The translations under genes were made by a program, and so were the position numbers. Source: Hydrangea macrophylla (taxonomy: Eukaryota > Streptophyta > Magnoliopsida > Cornales > Hydrangeaceae). Taken from it: a stretch of 64,000 nucleotides of DNA. Below the pieces are notes generated by a model. The model had not been told where the DNA came from, did not search any database, and saw only the letters and a list, made by a program, of their open reading frames with translations. Position 1 is the stretch's first letter; each line of letters starts with the position of its first letter. Below, one piece after another: positions 45,400 through 57,253 of the stretch. The stretch is taken from NCBI GenBank assembly GCA_033977485.1, contig CM066989.1, positions 95,065,887-95,129,886 of the forward strand, written 5' to 3'.

Positions 45400-45719
45400 T
45401 TAGTACCTTAAACAAGCATTGAAGGCCTCAATGGAGTTACCTCTGATCCAAGAAGCCAAAATACTCTCAAAAAATGTCTTAGGAGTATCCTAGACTTGTT
45501 TTGTATGGCCTTGCCAGCTGACCCGTGATAAAAGGAGTCCTCCTCATGCCCATCAGGCACATCCTTGGATAACTGCCAACCGTTAGAGTCACAGCATGAA
45601 TTCCCCAATGGTCCACAATCCAAAAAATGTCATCCTCAGATAACTGACTCATCCAAGATATCAAATCAAAAAAAGATAAGTCAGGATAAAGTGTCGCCCT
45701 AAGAAAGTAAACTTGTGGC
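45400..45719 (-). pseudogene. Degraded antisense DUF7745-like ORF, C-terminal part
   Basis: The minus-strand translation aligns with the intact ORF at 19007-20005: VYFLRATLY with VYFRRAVLY, LSEDDIFWIVDHWGIHAVT with LSEADICWIVRRWGLHAIT, CLMGMRRTPF with WLMGLRETSF, and, after one frameshift near 45480, FFESILASWIRGNSIEAF with FTERVFASRIRATTIAAF. It ends at a stop at 45400-45402. The similarity breaks off exactly at 45719, where an LTR begins, so that LTR was inserted into the ORF. Confidence 0.75.
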
Positions 45720-46626
45720 TGTAGGCACCCAATTTTGACCACACTATTAGGATTTAGGGTGGACAACCTCTTGAAGGATTGAATGATGAAAAGTACCATG
45801 TTGAAGGTATTGGATTCACTCAACACGAAGATCGGACTTTGGAAAGTGATCCAAAGGTCAGAAAAGCCCTTTATCAAGAACAAAATCCCGATTTTCTCAA
45901 AAATGCATCTCATAATATTTCTTATTCACGCTGGGAAAAAAGGACAAGAAATATTCAAAATGTAATAATCTAGATATCCAAAGATTCAATTTCAAAGAAA
46001 AATTCAGAATCGATACGCATTGGAAAGTAATTTTGAAAAATAAGCCGTTTGATTTCAAAAGACGACGAAAGTTTCCGGCCTCAATTAACTTTTAATTTTT
46101 ATCTAAATCACTCACAAAATATTTTTGTGCTGAAATTCAACTTGATAGCTTTCCAACGGCACAAATGGATGATTACAGAGGCCAAAAAGCATTTTTATGA
46201 AAATATGGAAAAAGCAATGCGCATGAAACTAAAAATAGGGCATGATGGAAACCAGGGGAAGGAAAAGGGCAGGTGGCGCTTCATAAGAGGGGGTGGCGGT
46301 TCCCCTGTAAATTGCTACCTACTTATAGTCAACCGCCATCGGGATTTTTGAATTCAAACCCTTCCTGGAGGTTCCCTATGCGAAGAAACAATCCAAAAAC
46401 TGCGTTTTAACGTCAAATTGTCCATTTTAGCCCTATTTTAGTCCTTGAAATCCCTCTTTTAACCCTGAATACTTGTGATTAAGTCTTCAAATCTCTATAT
46501 ATAGATCAATGCATCTCGTATGAGATCATCTTGGAATACCCTTGGAATATACACTTGAGTATCTTGAACTATCCTAGAGAGTACTTGAATCACACTTTGA
46601 ATATACTTGAATATAAGAAGAGATTT

Positions 46627-46668
<42 letters not shown>

Positions 46669-47387
46669 TTGAGAATTATGAAATGAATTACTTCTAAACT
46701 AATCTTAGGACAATTAGAATACATAATTGACAAGAATTTTTGGACATCAATTGCATCCTTGAAAACCTTGAAGACCTTGAAGATCACTTGAAGTAGAAGA
46801 TCCTTCAAACAATCACTTCTCCAAGAGGTAAACACTAGAATTTATCTCTAATATCTAGTTTTGTATATAGATCTATAGGATTTGGATCTAGTTTAGTCTC
46901 TAAAAACACTCTTTTTCTTATTCTCTCATTCTTCACACACTCACATAGCTAGATCCAAATCCTCTTTGATTTTATTAACAATCTATGATTAAAGACCTAA
47001 TTTCACTATGATGCTCTTATTTTGATCTTGATTTTGATTCATTCTTTCCATTTTATGTAGATCTATGCATGCATGCTTATATATGTATCTTGTTTTGAGT
47101 TCTATGATGGTTTAGAAGGTGATCTATGAGAAGGATGATTCCTACGTTCACACCTTTCTATTGATTATTGCTACACCTAGAATTTCTATTGGAACTTCAT
47201 CTTCAAAAGGATATTTGTAAGACCCTTTGAACAATGATCTTAAGTTCTTCATAGAACTTGAAGGAAAATTGATTGGAAATCATGTTAATCATGTTGGTCT
47301 ATAAGTTTGAACTCTTTAATGAACTAAAATCATCACACAAGATGTTTTCCTCACACTATAAAATGAACTAGTTGATTGCTTCAAAAT
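45720..47387 (+). repeat. Tat-type LTR, right end lost
   Basis: The LTR starts TGTAGGCACCCAATTTTGAC, resembling the TGTAGACACCCC starts of Tat LTRs. A TATA box CTCTATATATAG lies at 46494-46505, and a GGTGGCG / AACCGCCA cluster lies upstream of it (46270-46345). A GA microsatellite is at 46629-46664. It is cut at 47388 by the Tekay-like element. It inserted into the antisense ORF remnant; its right end is not recognised in the window. Confidence 0.6.
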
Positions 47388-49445
47388 TGTCATGACCCAT
47401 CTCACTATGGGCAAAAATAGGACATGTGGCATGCCACCAAGGCTTATCCAATTCATTAAAAGTAAACACAGTGGAAAAGAAACATAAAGAAACTCTTTAA
47501 ACTAAAGTTCATTTGAAAAACATTGAACTGCAGTCCATAAAATCCGCATAAAATTGAAATGTTAATTATATTTTAAAATTAGAATATATTAGTTAATAGG
47601 GACATTAAAGGTACCCTAAGATCCAAGTAGAACCTATAAAATTTTTTGAAAAAGATAGTGAAGAGTAAGCGGGCAGGGGTTAGTTCGACCGGTGGAACTG
47701 CCCCATTCGACTAGTCGAATGGGACCTGGGTAGAATCCCTCCTTGCTTAATGGATTTTGCCTAAGTCTCACTCAACCAAATCAATTCCACACTTCAACAA
47801 CTCATGAAAGACATTTTAAAACATTACCAAAACACAAATTTGATACATTAAACATCCAAAACATGAACTCACGAGTTTGGATACGTTCAAATAAATCACA
47901 AATTGCAATACTACGAATCCGTTTCAAGATTTCCAAGTTAAAAGCATTATAGTTCTAACTTCTTAAAATCCATATTACATCATTTCGAATACTACGAGTG
48001 TTTCGAAGTTACAAAAACATGGTTTGTCCTTACTATTCATTTACAATATAAGGACGAACTACAAAACTGTAAACATGAAATGATCCCGGCATCCCATTGG
48101 CCTCACTCTTCTTGCTTCTTCTTTCATTTATTTTTCTCACCTACAATGGAGTAAGTCTCCACTGCTCAGCTATATGTTGATTGTACAATTCTAACAAATT
48201 CATATATGGCAATTCATACTTAAACTCATAAATCATATCAGTTAGTCTCTAGAGAGAGAGATATGCATTCATCTGGTAATGAATCCAATGTCATGGAAAG
48301 CCTTCTCCTTACCAAGCATCCAGTGCCCTGGCTGGGATGGTTCCCAAACCATGAATAGTAGCTGTCGTTACTGAATTCTCAAAAATCGAGACGCTTACCC
48401 CCAGCCTGAAATTCTATAACCTCCCCTTTGACCCACATAACAAATAGCATGCTCACATGATCACATAGACATATTTTTTAACAATATTCGCGAGCATAAT
48501 TAACGGACCTAAACTAACACATGAATTCAATTTGCCCGAATCTTAATATCACACTTGATATTCAAAGCATAGAATTTCCTATATAACATAAGTTAAGAAT
48601 ACATACAACAAGCTACGCCCCTAAAATTTTGAGAGAAGTAGTAGGAGTCCAAAACTACACCGAATATCTGATTACAAGCGAAACCTACGAGTTTTTATAT
48701 GTTTTTCAGGAATACACAAAATTAGGATTTTTGAAAAAGTGTGCCAAACAAGGCATAATACATACTAAATGTAGCTCTTACCTCGATGATTCCAACAATG
48801 TAAACGAGGACGAAATCTGACGGACGAAAATTTGTCCATTGGCATCGTTAAGCACGAAGAAATCCCCATTTTCCCCTATCTTGTTTTAGGTTTAGAAAAA
48901 GTTGTAAATGAAAATATCTTATAGCTTTCTATTTATAGCCTCGACTTTCTAAAATTGTGTTTAACTTCTCACGAGTTCTGTAATCCTCTAATTATCTCTC
49001 AAACCATCTTAAACGTCTAGGTTATCGGTTTACGAGTGAAAATCTCTGATTCATAAAAGTTTCATCTAAGTTCCATTCAAGTCCGTAATAACATTCCGAG
49101 AACTGTTACCGTAAAATTTCTAGATAACTTACTTTTTACGCAACGTGTCGATTACGTTATCACTATAATACTCAAAATGGTCATAAACAAGATTGAATTC
49201 ACTAGAAAATATGCTACACAGGCATATTCACTATTTATACATATCAGATAAGTCAAATAACATTTGAATCTTATAATTAATTAGCATTTAATCATTTCCT
49301 CTTTGATTATCAAATCCTTATTTCCTCGATTGACTCTCATCGTTGACCCACGTCAACCACATTCACAATTATTAATCAACATTAATAATTCTGAATAAAT
49401 CAATTATTGTATTTAAAACAAATGGATTTTTCAGGACAGGTGCGA
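47388..49445 (-). repeat. 3' LTR of Tekay/Del-like chromovirus (minus)
   Basis: On the minus strand this follows the integrase end, beginning near 49445 (TATCGCACCTGTCC, the expected TG apparently decayed to TA) after the purine tract GGAAGGGAGAG. It ends GAGATGGGTCATGACA at 47388. The minus-strand TATA box GGCTATAAAT is at 48931-48940. The flank AAAAT at 47383-47387 is the likely target duplication, the partner not being visible. A palindromic word ATTCGACTAGTCGAAT occurs at about 47706-47721. Confidence 0.65.
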
Positions 49446-50171
49446 TAACTCTCCCTTCCAAAGAGAAAGTTTGTTCCCAAACTTATACCTCATAAGTCGA
49501 ACAAGTACGGGTATTCCTTCCTCACTGCCTCCTCACTTTCCCATGTAGCCTCCTCGTCTATATGACTACGCCACAATACTTTCACCATAGGAATCGTCTT
49601 CGCTCTCAACACTTGTTCTTTTCGATCTAAGATCTCTACCAGATGTTCTATATAAGTTATGTCCTCCTGGATCTGTAATGGTTCCGGTACGATAATCTTG
49701 CTCATCTTCATCATACACTGTCTCAACATAGACACGTGGAATACATTGTGCACGTACGCTAACTCAGTTGATAATGTAAGTCAGTAAGCTACTGGTCCTA
49801 CCTTCTCTAGGATCTCAAATGGTCCTACAAATCTCGAGCTACGTTTTCCCCGTTTCCTAAATTGTACGATGCCTTTCGAAGGTGATACTCTCAAGTATAT
49901 AAAGTCTCCTACTTCAAATGTCATCGGTCGTCATTTAGAGTAGGCATAACTCTTATAATGAGTCTGACCTACTTTAAGTCACTTCTGGATTAGCTTTACC
50001 TTTTCGGTAGTCAACTACACTATCTCAAGTCCTAACAACCTTCTTTTCCCAACCTCAATCCAATAAACCAGTGAACGGCACTTATGCCCATACAAGTCTG
50101 TATACGGTGCCATACCAATACTTGACTAAAAACTATTATTGTAGGCGAATTCAACTAATGGTAAGTGATGT
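49446..50171 (-). pseudogene. pol: Chromovirus integrase C-terminus with chromodomain-like end
   Basis: The minus-strand frame reads, with scattered stops, HLPLVEFAYNNS, SSIGMAPYTDLYGHKCRS, SSRFVGPFEILEKVGPVAY, HNVFHVSMLRQ, then ILDRKEQVLRAKTIPMVKVL and EEATWESEEAVRKEYPYL. This is the end of a Tekay/Del-type integrase with its chromodomain. The open part is 49490-49753. The fragment is cut at 50171/50172 by an Athila-like LTR. Stops include one where the family has Trp. Confidence 0.85.
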
Positions 50172-50423
50172 TGTCAAGATAAAGATAAATTAACCCTACT
50201 AAAAATATACGAGCATAGTGGAAAGTAGCGGTCGATTCCTCAGGGATTGTGCTATGAATTTAATTAGATTCTAGAAATTATAATTCTAGCTATCTACTAG
50301 AAGTATGATTGGGTTGCTCGTTATCTTCTAACTAATTAAAGTGGTTTTGAATAAAGAGTTAGAAACGAATTAATTAAACTACTACTAATCACTCAATAAA
50401 GCAGTAAATATAATTAGTGTAGA

Positions 50424-50428
50424 GATAT
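50424..50428. repeat. Target-site duplication GATAT, left copy
   Basis: GATAT here and at 52906-52910 flank the solo LTR exactly. Confidence 0.9.
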
Positions 50429-52905
50429 TGTAATGCCCTATATTTTCAGATATATATCCCTAGTACCTTTCCTAGCCTTTGGGTAAGTTTGGATCCCAAT
50501 CGATTGACATCATTTCCCAATCGGTTGCTATCCCAATCGATTGCCATTATCCCAATCGATTTCTATTCCAATCAATTGGATAGTTTTCCCAATCGATTGC
50601 CTTGCTGCCGACCTAAACCAATGATGTGGCACATACCAATCGATTGGCACTTGGTACCAATCGATTGGGAGTAGCTGGACTTGGTCATCTTGTTTGGTTT
50701 GTGTGGTTGTGATTGTTTCTCCTCCTCCTCCCCCTTATACTTGTATATGTTTGGTTTGGGTGGGTTTTAGAGAGAGAGAGAGATATATACTCTCATATAT
50801 ATATATATTGTATATATACACACACACCCACTCTCGGGTTAGAGATAGAGGAATGAGAAGAAGCAGGAGAAGAAGGAGGAGAAGAAGAGGAGACCAGAGA
50901 TAGAGAGAAGAGACAGACAGAGAGAGCAGAGAAGAAGAGAGAGGGAAGATCACCATAGTCGTCACTGCGGAGCTCGGGACACCGTCACCAGAGCGCCGGA
51001 GAGAGGTGAGTTTTATTCACTCACTCAAGAATGTATTTTTGGGATGTATTTATGTGTTAAATAACGTGCATGAGAAGAGAAAAGGAATCCCCAATGTTTT
51101 TATATAAAAACCAACAATTTTGAGGAAGAAGACAGAGTCCAATCGATTGCCATTGGATAAATTGATTGGATGATTTTCCAATCGATTGCCATGAACCCTA
51201 ATCGATTGCCAGTTTTCCCAATCGATTGGTATTATTTCCAATCCATTTCCAATTTTCCCAATCAATTCGATATGAGCATAATGTTATTTGTGTATTGTTT
51301 TATGCTTATGATATATCAGACTTGTTAATAGTTGTACCATATGTATTATTGCGATATGTGGATCAGATTCATATGTGCTATGTCAGGACTAGACTTATAT
51401 GTAGTGATCGTTAATATTATAAGATAAATTATTCTATGTTAACTATCAATATGAGATGAGCTGTTTATTAGTAGTAACTGCCATATGTTCTATTGTTAAA
51501 CTGTATAGTAGAACAGAACATAACTGCATGTTAATAATCGGATAAAGAGTAGATATGATGAATGCAAAGCATATGATGATTCCTGTATCTAGAGTAAAGC
51601 ATTTCACGACATGTGGTCAGCATGCATGGGATATTGTTATGAAAAGATAAGAGAATATGATGAGAAATAGGATATTGGTATGAAGATGAGAAGATATGAT
51701 GAGAAACGGAAACTGTGATTAATGTGGAATATGAGATATGTGTACTTTGGATCCGTGGGATCAATGGCTGACGAGTTGGGTGGACATGGGATGGTTAGAG
51801 TTCCTAGTGCACCTCTCGCTGTTAAAGACGTCCAGTGATGCGCATGTACTGTTGAATACGTCCAGTGTACCATTGAAGACGTCCTGCTAGTGCTCTAATG
51901 TATTCTCAGCTGTGTAGACGATCAGTGAGGGTATACGCATTGTTGAAGACATTCGATGTGCCATTCTATCATTTACAGATAGTTGGTACCATGCAGCCGA
52001 CCGGTAACCCTATCAAGGGATTGTGGGACCTACTAACTAGTCGGGTGATTCCGATTGGTGTTATTGTATCAACATATGGATATCAGAGCTTGTATTATGG
52101 TATCGATGAATGGATACAGATTTGTATTATGGATGCAGAGATGGATAGAGATATGAATATAGATATGGATATTGAAAGAATAGATAAATGTTTAGTCGTG
52201 GATTCAGCGTCCCAACGTAAAGGTATATGCAGGGGATGGATGCATGGGTTGCACGCATGGATTTAGTGAATACGTGATGAGATATTCTGCTATCATCTTT
52301 ATACTTGTCATTACTTAATATGCTTCATGCTATCGTTGAATTCATGTATAGTTTAATGAGACCTCTACTATGTCCGTGAGTGACGTCGTTGTTAAGAGAT
52401 TAACCGCATTTTAAGATGTTGAACCATAATGGTGAGGAGTGTTGTTTAGTGTACTCACTCAGCTTTGTGTATTCAAAGATGATGGCATTTGTGCCCTAGA
52501 CATTCCAATGTCTAGAACTTGGCAGGTCTTGAGGATGGAGACTGATGTTTCGTCAGACTGGGAACTGAAGGATTGAAGACCAAGGCGTGCTGCTTTGAAA
52601 TAATTAGTTTGTATACCTGTTGTACTTCTATTACTGTTGTTATAAGTTTCAGACTATAAGCCAGTTGTTGTAATAGTTTTAGTAGACTTTTATAGTTTGT
52701 ACTTGGGTATATGTTGCTTCCAAACCTTTTATATTTCTGTTGTAGCCTTTGATTATGTTAATAAGATATGTTCTATGACTAGCATCCTCCCTATCGTTGT
52801 ATTTGTTGGTTTGAGCATATGACAATGTGGTTATTCACCAGTCACAAACCTATGGGACCAAAAAGGAACTTGTTTTCTCTATTTTTGCTTCTCTGGAGTG
52901 TGACA
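50429..52905 (+). repeat. Solo LTR (2,477 bp)
   Basis: It starts TGTAATGCCC, ends GGAGTGTGACA and is flanked by perfect GATAT duplications. No internal region is present, so it arose by LTR-LTR recombination. It belongs with the LTR at 57254-59445: similar first bases, similar TGACA ends, GA and TA microsatellites around the promoter, and CAATCGATTG islands before (50495-50670) and after (51139-51270) the TATA region (about 50782-50819). ORFs inside (51898-52266 and others) have no recognisable content. Confidence 0.92.
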
Positions 52906-53880
52906 GATATGGAAGAAAGAGATCTATGATCACAAATCCACCACTAGCTATATAAAATATTCATTCATGCAATCCTTTAGATTACTGCATTTGGATGACT
53001 ATGGGGAATCATGGCTACCAGCCTCTCCGTCAAGGACATAACTGAGATCTAATTACTAACATATCCCATCTTGAGTAAGCATGGAGTGTCTTGCGCTAAA
53101 CTAGGGTTGTAGCACACTCCATCTTACCTAAGCATGGCATATTCTATAATTACAACCTTAGTTCCATAAGTACTATTGCATACACACATCTCATATAATC
53201 ACCGAAAATATAAGTTGTGGAGCACATTGAATTCAAAATAGATCTAAGATAAGATTAAACTTTGAAAACAATGATTTAAATGTTAAATACGATTTGTAAT
53301 TAAATCCTCAATCAAACAATCATCATCCTTAGAATGCAAGTAATTAAAACTAAATAAACTACATAAACAGAACATGTTTACATAACTAGGGTTTCATTGA
53401 AACCCTAGACTTGGTGATTAGTTGGCCATGGAGAGAGTTGAAATCATGGGGTTGATGTAGAAGTCCATGGGGAACCTTGAACTTCTTCTTCTTCTTGCCT
53501 CTTCTCTCTCTCTAGGTTATGGAATATATGAGTCAAAGTTTTATATAATGAGCATATATCTCATATATATATATATATATATATGTTTCCCAAGTTTAGG
53601 AAGTTTCCCAAACCCTATAAACACTAGGAATAGCCCCCTTTTACATCCTTTCACATTTCTGCATGGAATTCCTGTAATCAGCATACCCGCCCGGCCAGTC
53701 CGCTCGAGCAGAGCCCGCTTGGTGACCCGCTCAGGCGAAAAACCTAAATGGCTCCAATTTCTCTTTAAATCTTCAGAATTATTCCCAAATTGATTGCACA
53801 CTTGACTAACCTAAAATAGAAAAAATCAAGCATAATATCTTTCAAATAAACTAAACTCGGGTATTATTCATCCCCTATCA

Positions 53881-54216
53881 CACCCCCAAACCAACACTTT
53901 GCTAGTCCGCGAGTAAAGAAATAAAAATAAAATATACTATAAATCTAACTCACATTCACAGGAATCGTGATTGCATTTAGCATATGCAACAAGCCTTTAA
54001 ACCCCCTAGGTGTCCCTAGTAGGACGAGTGATAGTCTCGTGAGGGTTTATAGTGAAGCTACCCACAAACTTCTCTCTTTTTTTCTTTTTTTTTTAAAAAA
54101 AATTCACAATCGAAATAAAAGACTCTATACTATAGTGACTCAAAATTAACTCAAGAAAAACCTCCTTATCAATACCAAAGATTAAACCATAATAATATGC
54201 GGTGAAGCAATAGTAT
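53881..54216 (-). mobile_element. 3' end of internal region, second Athila-like element
   Basis: The reverse complement contains AAACCCTCACGAGAC, CTAGGGACACCTAGGGGGTT and GGCTTGTTGCATATGCTAAA, matching 42660-42760 of the complete Athila element. Its polypurine tract GTTTGGGGGTG abuts the LTR at 53880. No coding sequence. Confidence 0.7.
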
Positions 54217-54224
54217 ATCATAAT
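54217..54224. repeat. 8-bp target-site duplication, left copy
   Basis: ATCATAAT here and ATCACAAT at 55278-55285, 7 of 8 bases matching. Eight-base duplications are typical of hAT transposons. Confidence 0.6.
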
Positions 54225-54657
54225 TTGGGGTGCAATTTGGAATGGAAATTCCGATTCCGACCGATTCCAAATCAAAATTTTCCGATTTTGGCTACTAAAA
54301 TAATTTCCAAATTCCGAATTCCAAAAATTTTCAAAAAATTGGGAATGGAATCGGAATCATTTTTAAAATTCTGAAATTATGTTCCAAAAATTCCAAAATT
54401 ATTCTGAATTAACTCTGACTTATATATATATATATTACATACATACAAAAATATACTCTAATAAACTAATGCATCACAGTTACATAGGGGTAGGGGGTCT
54501 TAGTATAATTTGTCAAGAGTTTTGTACTACAATAAAAAAATTTACAACTAACAATATTAGGTTTAAGAACCACTCATTGAGTCACTCAGTCTCTCATCTC
54601 ATTCTCTGCTCTAGGGTTTCAAAGTTTCAAAAGCACTCATGCGTCGCTGCTACTTCA

Positions 54658-54690
<33 letters not shown>

Positions 54691-55277
54691 GTTCACTATC
54701 TCTTATCAGACCCACAAGCCACTACTAGGGCCGTCGCCACCACTCCCCTCCCTAACCCCCTTGCCACCACTACCACCCTTCCTAACTCTCCATCGATGAA
54801 GAAATGAAGATTGAAGACTCGAATGATAAATGAAATCCACCGAACAAGACTTGAAAGGATGAACCCACGTTGCTCCACTACTACTCAGCCTTCTTCTCAT
54901 GGCAATCAAGGGTCAGATCTGTGATGTATCGTAGAGGAGGTGCGTGGAGTTTTTTATTGTACTTTGTTCTGTGATTTCTATCGTAGAGGAGGTTCTTTGT
55001 TCTTTGATTTTTCTTTGTTTGATGATATGATTTGTACAGTTGATCATGATGAGTGATTTGATTGTTCTTTTTCTTTTTTTCGGTTGAAAATTCAAAATTT
55101 TCAAAATTTCTAAAAGATTTTGAAATTGCCAAAAATTCTAAAATTTTGGAATCAGAAAGCAAAATTGAAATTGTGAAAATCGAAATCGGATTCGGAACAG
55201 GTTTTTCATTTTTGAAATTTTCAGAATTTTTTTCGAAACAGGCTATTCCGACCTATTCCGGCCAAAACACACCCCTA
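54225..55277. mobile_element. hAT-like non-autonomous DNA transposon (1,053 bp)
   Basis: The ends are TTGGGGTGCA and, inverted, TAGGGGTGTG: short imperfect terminal inverted repeats of the hAT type, with an 8-bp duplication. About 200 bp at each end is A/T-rich with repeated CCGATTCC / GGAATCGG words that pair with each other. The middle (about 54570-54970) is different: it has CTCTAGGGTTTCAAAG, a CT microsatellite and a codon-like CCG/CCA-rich stretch. It looks like a captured gene leader. No transposase is encoded. Confidence 0.6.
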
Positions 55278-55285
55278 ATCACAAT

Positions 55286-56867
55286 ACCCATTAATGGAAA
55301 ATGACTCTAAGTAATGATGCAACTGGAATGAATAGGCTTATTTTAAAGTTGCACGTGTGTGAGATGGTAGTCAATAGAACACGCGTCTGTCATGAATTAC
55401 GGAATATACTTGGGATAACATCTGGCTATGCCTTGACTACAAATCTCACTATTTCAATCAAACTCAAAATGAATCTCTCTGAAACAGCTGAAATCTCTCA
55501 AGTACATGTAAGGGGAATAAAATTTCCAAGACAACGAATCTCACATAACTCTTGAAATATGTAGCACATAAAAGAATAGTCTCAATAGTCAAAAATTGCC
55601 TCATAGGTTATCATATATACCATAATAGTCATTCTATAGATATAAAATTTTTACATGTATAGAATCCGTCCACCACACCATCTTAGAATCAATTAGGACT
55701 TTACTTCAAGGACAAAACGTAGGCCAGGGTTCATAGCTCAAAAGGAGGGACAATAGATAACAAAATTCTGAGAGTGACTTTAGATGGATATCAGACACTC
55801 TAGGGCTTTTATTGGTCACTACCCCTTTTTTTCATTATTTTTTTATGCTCCCAATCTTATGAATAACTTTTGCAATTATCGGACGTATCTTTATTATCAT
55901 CACTACTAACCCTTTCTACTTACCTCTGAATATCCACTTTTAGCACACACTCAAACTTAGGGTAGGATTTTATTATTATTATTAGCAAACTCCAATTTGG
56001 AGTGGGTAGGAAACATTGGCGAACAAAGAAAAGGTCTTCTTTCATAAAGGCTCAAGGGGCTAACTAGGGATATAAAATTTTCATGTATTATTCAAAGGGT
56101 AGGTAAAAGGTCCAAAAAGGGTCAACTAGAAAGAATGGCCTACCATTATCTCCAAGAGAGTACGGTTTCTTCATATGTACATATATTGTATTCATTAGTT
56201 TTTTCATTAGGACTCTTAATTTGTATTTTTCTCAACATGGAAAATACTTATTCCTTTGAAACTTTTCTTAACTATAAGCCAAATAACAAGGAAAAATGAG
56301 ACTAAGCAATGACATGATACATTTTTCAAGAAATTTGACAAATATTGAATATTTGTAATCCTCAAAAAAGAAGATAGGCACAAAAGCTCGCAAGGGTCTA
56401 GTCTCCACACTTCATCATCTAGTAATCCAATTTATATTCCCAATTCAATCTACAACATGTATTCACATGACTACGTGCGGTGCTTAAACGGGTGTTATTT
56501 AAAATAAAAACTATTAATCTGACTACACAATACTAGAATTATGAATCAAAGAATGAATAAGCGAGTAACATAGATTTAAGCTTATTATTTAATTCTTTCT
56601 ATAGATACTACAAGGAGTATTTTTGACAAGCAAAAAGGTATAAACTATTCCTAAAATCAAAAAGAAAGAAAAATAAATCCACTATTACGAGTACAAATCT
56701 CAAAATGACTGCTAAACGTAAATCAACTGTATGTAAACAAAAGTGAATACCCACCAGAATCATCATCCATCAGCACTTACCTCAGCCATCTACATATCAC
56801 TCTGCAGATGGCAAATGGGTCATAATAGTAATAGCATCAAAAGAAATCGTAACAATGACCGTGACGC
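55286..56867 (-). other. Internal region of second Athila-like element, non-coding
   Basis: No protein similarity seen on either strand. By position it corresponds to the long 3' non-coding region of the complete Athila element (40756-42884), but I could not align it by eye. Confidence 0.4.
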
Positions 56868-57250
56868 CTCAGAAGCGGTCTGATGTGGACGGGGGCCTTG
56901 TTCTTAGCAATGTAAAAGAATCCACCAGTTCCCACTTCGGATGCTGAGATGGGTCGAAAATAGACCAACCTATATCCTCCTCCTTGGGCTCCTGACTCAG
57001 TAGCAGGATCGTATCATCCTCCTCCGGAGTCTCGTTTGGCCTAAAAATATCAGCAATGTCCTAAGGTAATCGATTAGGATGTCCTAGTCGCTGATGAACT
57101 ATCTCAGGAACATAATCTAGAATATCGTGATAAGGATAGGTGACCTCATCATCCTCTACCACACTCTCCACAACAGGCTGAATAGACACTGATGTCTCCC
57201 CTTTACTTTCCTCATCATCAAAATCATCTAAAGAGGTGAATCAGAGGATG
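56868..57250 (-). pseudogene. Decayed acidic ORF, probable Athila accessory gene remnant
   Basis: On the minus strand a frame of about 120 codons is open except for one TAG. It reads DEVTYPYHDILDYVPEIVHQ, NETPEEDDTILLLSQEPKEE and DPSQHPKWELVDSF, ending at TGA. The composition is acidic, like accessory ORF A, and the position before the 3' non-coding region fits, but no residue-level match was found. The right edge is cut by the LTR at 57254. Confidence 0.4.
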
Positions 57251-57253
57251 ACT

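Larger units (their letters stand above)
50172..53880 (-). repeat. 3' LTR of second Athila-like element (minus), split by a solo LTR
   Basis: On the minus strand the LTR starts TGATAGGGGATGAATAAT after the tract GTTTGGGGGTG and ends CTTTATCTTGACA at 50172. Without the 2,477-bp insert and its duplication it is 1,227 bp. A minus-strand TATA region (TTATATAAAAC) lies near 53540. A GC-rich patch with GCTCGAGC is at about 53695-53740, upstream of the TATA region. The assignment rests on the conserved Athila 3' end to its right. Its target duplication should be GATGT (50167-50171), with the partner outside. Confidence 0.7.

Noticed and set aside
51898..52266. 122-codon ORF in the solo LTR
   Set aside because: No recognisable domain, lies wholly in a non-coding LTR and is not evidently conserved in the related LTR at 57254.
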